A stretch of DNA of 64,000 nt from Blasia pusilla (taxonomy: Eukaryota > Marchantiophyta > Marchantiopsida > Blasiales): contig CM114271.1 in assembly GCA_050084515.1 (NCBI GenBank), positions 61,876,001 to 61,940,000 on the forward strand, written 5' to 3'. The stretch's first letter is position 1, and each line of letters starts with the position of its first letter. The notes below the pieces were generated by a model. It did no database searches. It was not told the DNA's origin and was given only the letters and a program-made list of their open reading frames with translations. Of this stretch, positions 61,652 to 64,000 are shown in pieces. Both the position numbers and the translations under genes were made by a program.

Positions 61652-63651
61652 ATGGCCAAGAGACAGAAGACAATGACTTCGTTCCTAGATAAGGAACGAA
61701 AAAATTAGGGGCCTAACATTATCACATTGAGTGGCTTATCTGATGATAGAGAAGAGCAGCCTCCATCAAGAAGCAATGCGGGTTTACCTGAAAAAGTTAT
61801 AGTAGCTCGGAAGGATGTATGGTACTCAATGTATGATTGGATTGAGTTTGCTTCAGTCCATCTTTTGTAAACTTTGTAATAAGAGGAAGGGTAAGAGTGT
61901 GTTTGCCAAAGATGGAGCTATAAATTGCAAGGTTTCAACCTTTATTGATCATGCCAAGTCCAATGAGTACTCAAACTTGCATGGGCTGCACATGGGGGTA
62001 AGAAGTCGATGGCCAAGGCCATAGCCATCACCAACTGAACCTGCGAAGTCGCTCTACTAACATCGTTTAAGTGCGCATACTTCCTTGCGAAGGAGGCTAT
62101 GCCATTTTTGAAATTTCCCAACCTTTGTAAGTTGATGTTGTCTATCAATGCCCCTATTACGAGAGACCTATACCAAGATGAAAAGAGTTGTAGTGAGATG
62201 TGTTATTTCATTAGCCAAGTTCTATTTAGAAGAACTCTTGCGAGAGTTCAAACCTCTCCTTTCTTTGGCATTATGATCGATGAGTCAACTGACATATCTG
62301 TAACAGGGCATTTGGTTGTGTTTGCCACCTTCATTAAAGAGGGCCGAGCAGAATGTTGTTTCCTAGGATTACTTCATTGCGAATCAAAATGTGTTAATGC
62401 TATTATTGAAAGTTTGTTGCAATTTATCAAAGATGGAGGATTAGAATTCTCCAAAATGGTAGCATTTGGTTCAGATGGTGCCTCTACAATGGTAGATAGC
62501 CAAACAGGGGTGGCATCCCAAATGAAGTAGAAGGTAAATCCCTACATTCTTTCAATTCATTATGTAGCCCATAGAACAAATTTGGCGGCTTTATTAGTTG
62601 CTAAAGTTCATGATTGCAAGTCAATATCTTCTAAAGTTTATTTGATTCTCAATGCAATAGTTAGCTACTTTAGAAGTTCGTCCAAGAGGAAAAAAATTCT
62701 AGCATCTTTACAGGAAAAATTCAATGACTCCCAACGAGTCATGACGAGATACCACAAGATTAGATGGTTATCCCATTTGCAGGCTGTCACCACATTGTGT
62801 GAATCTCTGGAATCAGTATTGACATACTTCAGAGATATTTCCCCTTTAGAGGACAATGTGAATGCTACAAATTTATTTAACAAGTTGAGATCATTCCAAA
62901 TGATCTATCAATTTATATTTTTTGGCTGTCATTCTTTCCATACTTGCAAATTTGAGTAAGATATTTCAATACAAGTTTGTGGATGTTAGCAGTATAGGGA
63001 GCATTTTCAATTCGGAGATAGCTAGGATTACCATGAATTTTGTCATGGAAACTCATGACTCGAATGTCTCCACCTTCTCTGGAGATACAGGTTGCCATAT
63101 ACCTCTTGATTATGGGCCACCTAGTGGTTATCTTTGTCGTTTACAATCTCAGATAAGGGGAAAAAAATTTCATAGCATTGCTATGTCTCGGGATCGTAGT
63201 GGAAGGGACTTGGAGATTGCCTCAGTCTTTCAGAAAAGGTTTGTTGAAAGTGTGTGTGTAGCTTTACAAGAGCAATTTCCAGATAATGACCTAATTGGAT
63301 CAATGAGAATCCTCAATCTTTTGCACATGCCTTCTCGACAAGTGGGATTGAATAAATCGAGGTCGAGGTGTAAATATTTAGATGACTTGTGATTTTTTTG
63401 GAGCTCAATTGCCATTGCGAGGTGAGTTGCAACCTGCTATCATTAATTCTCCAATTGTTAAGCAAGAGTTACAGTCTTTCAAATTAATGGCTACCAGTGA
63501 GTGGAAGGATCGCAACTTCAGAGACTTGTGGGCAACGGTAAGTTGGAGTCCCTCCTTGCAATGTAAGTTTTGTAATTTTTTGATTTTGCCTAATGTAGCT
63601 AGAGTCCAATGTGTTAGTATTGCCATATGTGAGAGAGTCTTTTCCATATAG
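61652..63651 (+). pseudogene. hAT-type transposase, ZMYM1/ZNF862-like (TTF zinc finger, DUF4371)
   Basis: Start MAKRQKTMTSFLDKERKN, then a stop at 61,706. A TTF-type zinc-finger region follows at about 61,815-62,000 (CKLCNKRKGKSVFAKDGAIN, CKVSTFIDHAKS). DUF4371/RNase H-like core at 62,099-62,530: FFGIMIDESTDISVTGHLVV and FGSDGASTMV. One stop (62,528-62,530) interrupts it before the same frame continues through HYVAHRTNLAALL and RYHKIRWLSHLQAV to about 62,920. A frame change follows (62,922-63,392), then a second (63,382-63,651) into the hAT dimerisation tail ARVQCVSIAICERVFS. The order is that of plant hAT-like ZMYM1-type proteins. Three or more lesions make it inactive. Terminal inverted repeats and target duplication were not found. 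Confidence 0.9.
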
Positions 63652-63689
63652 TGTCGCGCCCCTACTCTACTTGAACGTCAATCTTTAGT

Positions 63690-64000
63690 GTTGCGGAAGC
63701 GTGCGTTCAGTAGGTCACGAACTCATCGCCGATCTGCACCCAAACACGCACTCTCGTCAGTCGGGTTTGGCCAACCGGCGTTCCAACCCACCGAGTCCTC
63801 AACTCGGCGTCTCATCAAGCTCAACCTTCCTTAGTTCCTAGCTTCCAACACATGGCAAGTCCTTCAAGACTTGGAACAGACTTTCTGGTTAGTCCAAGGA
63901 TCTGAAACGGCACTTGCGCGCCTAGCGATCCCAACTGTTCAACGATCCTCGGGTGAGTTCCGAACCGAGACCCAAGTAATTGAGTCGTGGGGTGGAATCC
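63690..64000 (-). mobile_element. LTR-like fragment, second copy of the 42.2-kb repeat
   Basis: It matches 42,228-42,505 in the same orientation (AACACGCACT, CATCAAGCTCAACCTTCCT, GACAGACTTTCTGGT, GCGCCTAGCG). TGTTGCGGAAGCGTG at about 63,693 resembles a plant gypsy LTR terminus read on the plus strand. It starts about 40 bases after the hAT tail and runs off the window. Confidence 0.65.

Overview
The window looks like nuclear DNA of a plant, most likely a non-flowering or early-diverging streptophyte. The reasons are three intron-containing genes of plant type (a group-C-like bZIP factor, a plant-type cyclic phosphodiesterase, and an NDUFS4/FROSTBITE1-like complex I subunit), Ty3/gypsy elements including a chromodomain element, a ZMYM1/ZNF862-like hAT relic, LINE debris and very long simple repeats. 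Nothing bacterial is present. The species cannot be fixed from the sequence.

Layout: 1-3.66 kb holds GC-rich repeats and a 3'-truncated gag region of a Ty3/gypsy element (+ strand). 3.66-27.4 kb is AT-rich intergenic DNA with no gene I can defend. It contains decayed copies of a dispersed repeat (called X here), a 77-bp near-perfect palindrome, a (CT)50 tract and several tandem repeats. 27.4-30.7 kb is the bZIP gene with its GA-rich leader. 30.7-36.8 kb is non-coding, with short duplications. 36.8-40.26 kb (minus) is a complete three-exon cyclic phosphodiesterase gene whose introns carry a degenerate ~100-bp repeat. 40.7-44.6 kb is a pile-up of LINE, chromodomain-gypsy and repeat-X debris. 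44.8-51.3 kb (minus) is the most remarkable feature: a decayed Ty3/gypsy element ordered gag, protease, C5 cytosine DNA methyltransferase, reverse transcriptase, RNase H, integrase, PHD-finger module. 52.8-56.3 kb is an array of tandem and segmental duplications. 57.97-60.2 kb (minus) is a complete five-exon NDUFS4 gene. 61.65-63.65 kb (+) is a broken hAT-type transposase. 63.69-64 kb matches the LTR-like repeat at 42.2 kb.

The three host genes are unrelated in pathway: a transcription factor, a cytosolic enzyme associated with tRNA-splicing by-products, and a mitochondrial respiratory subunit. They are separated by transposon-rich DNA. The methyltransferase- and PHD-bearing retroelement is the best candidate for an unusual system. 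One element lineage has collected a DNA-methylation writer and a putative histone-mark reader next to its replication enzymes. This copy is dead (stops, frameshifts, lost catalytic residues), but its gag matches the better preserved gag fragment at 1.7-3.66 kb, so at least two insertions of the lineage occurred here.
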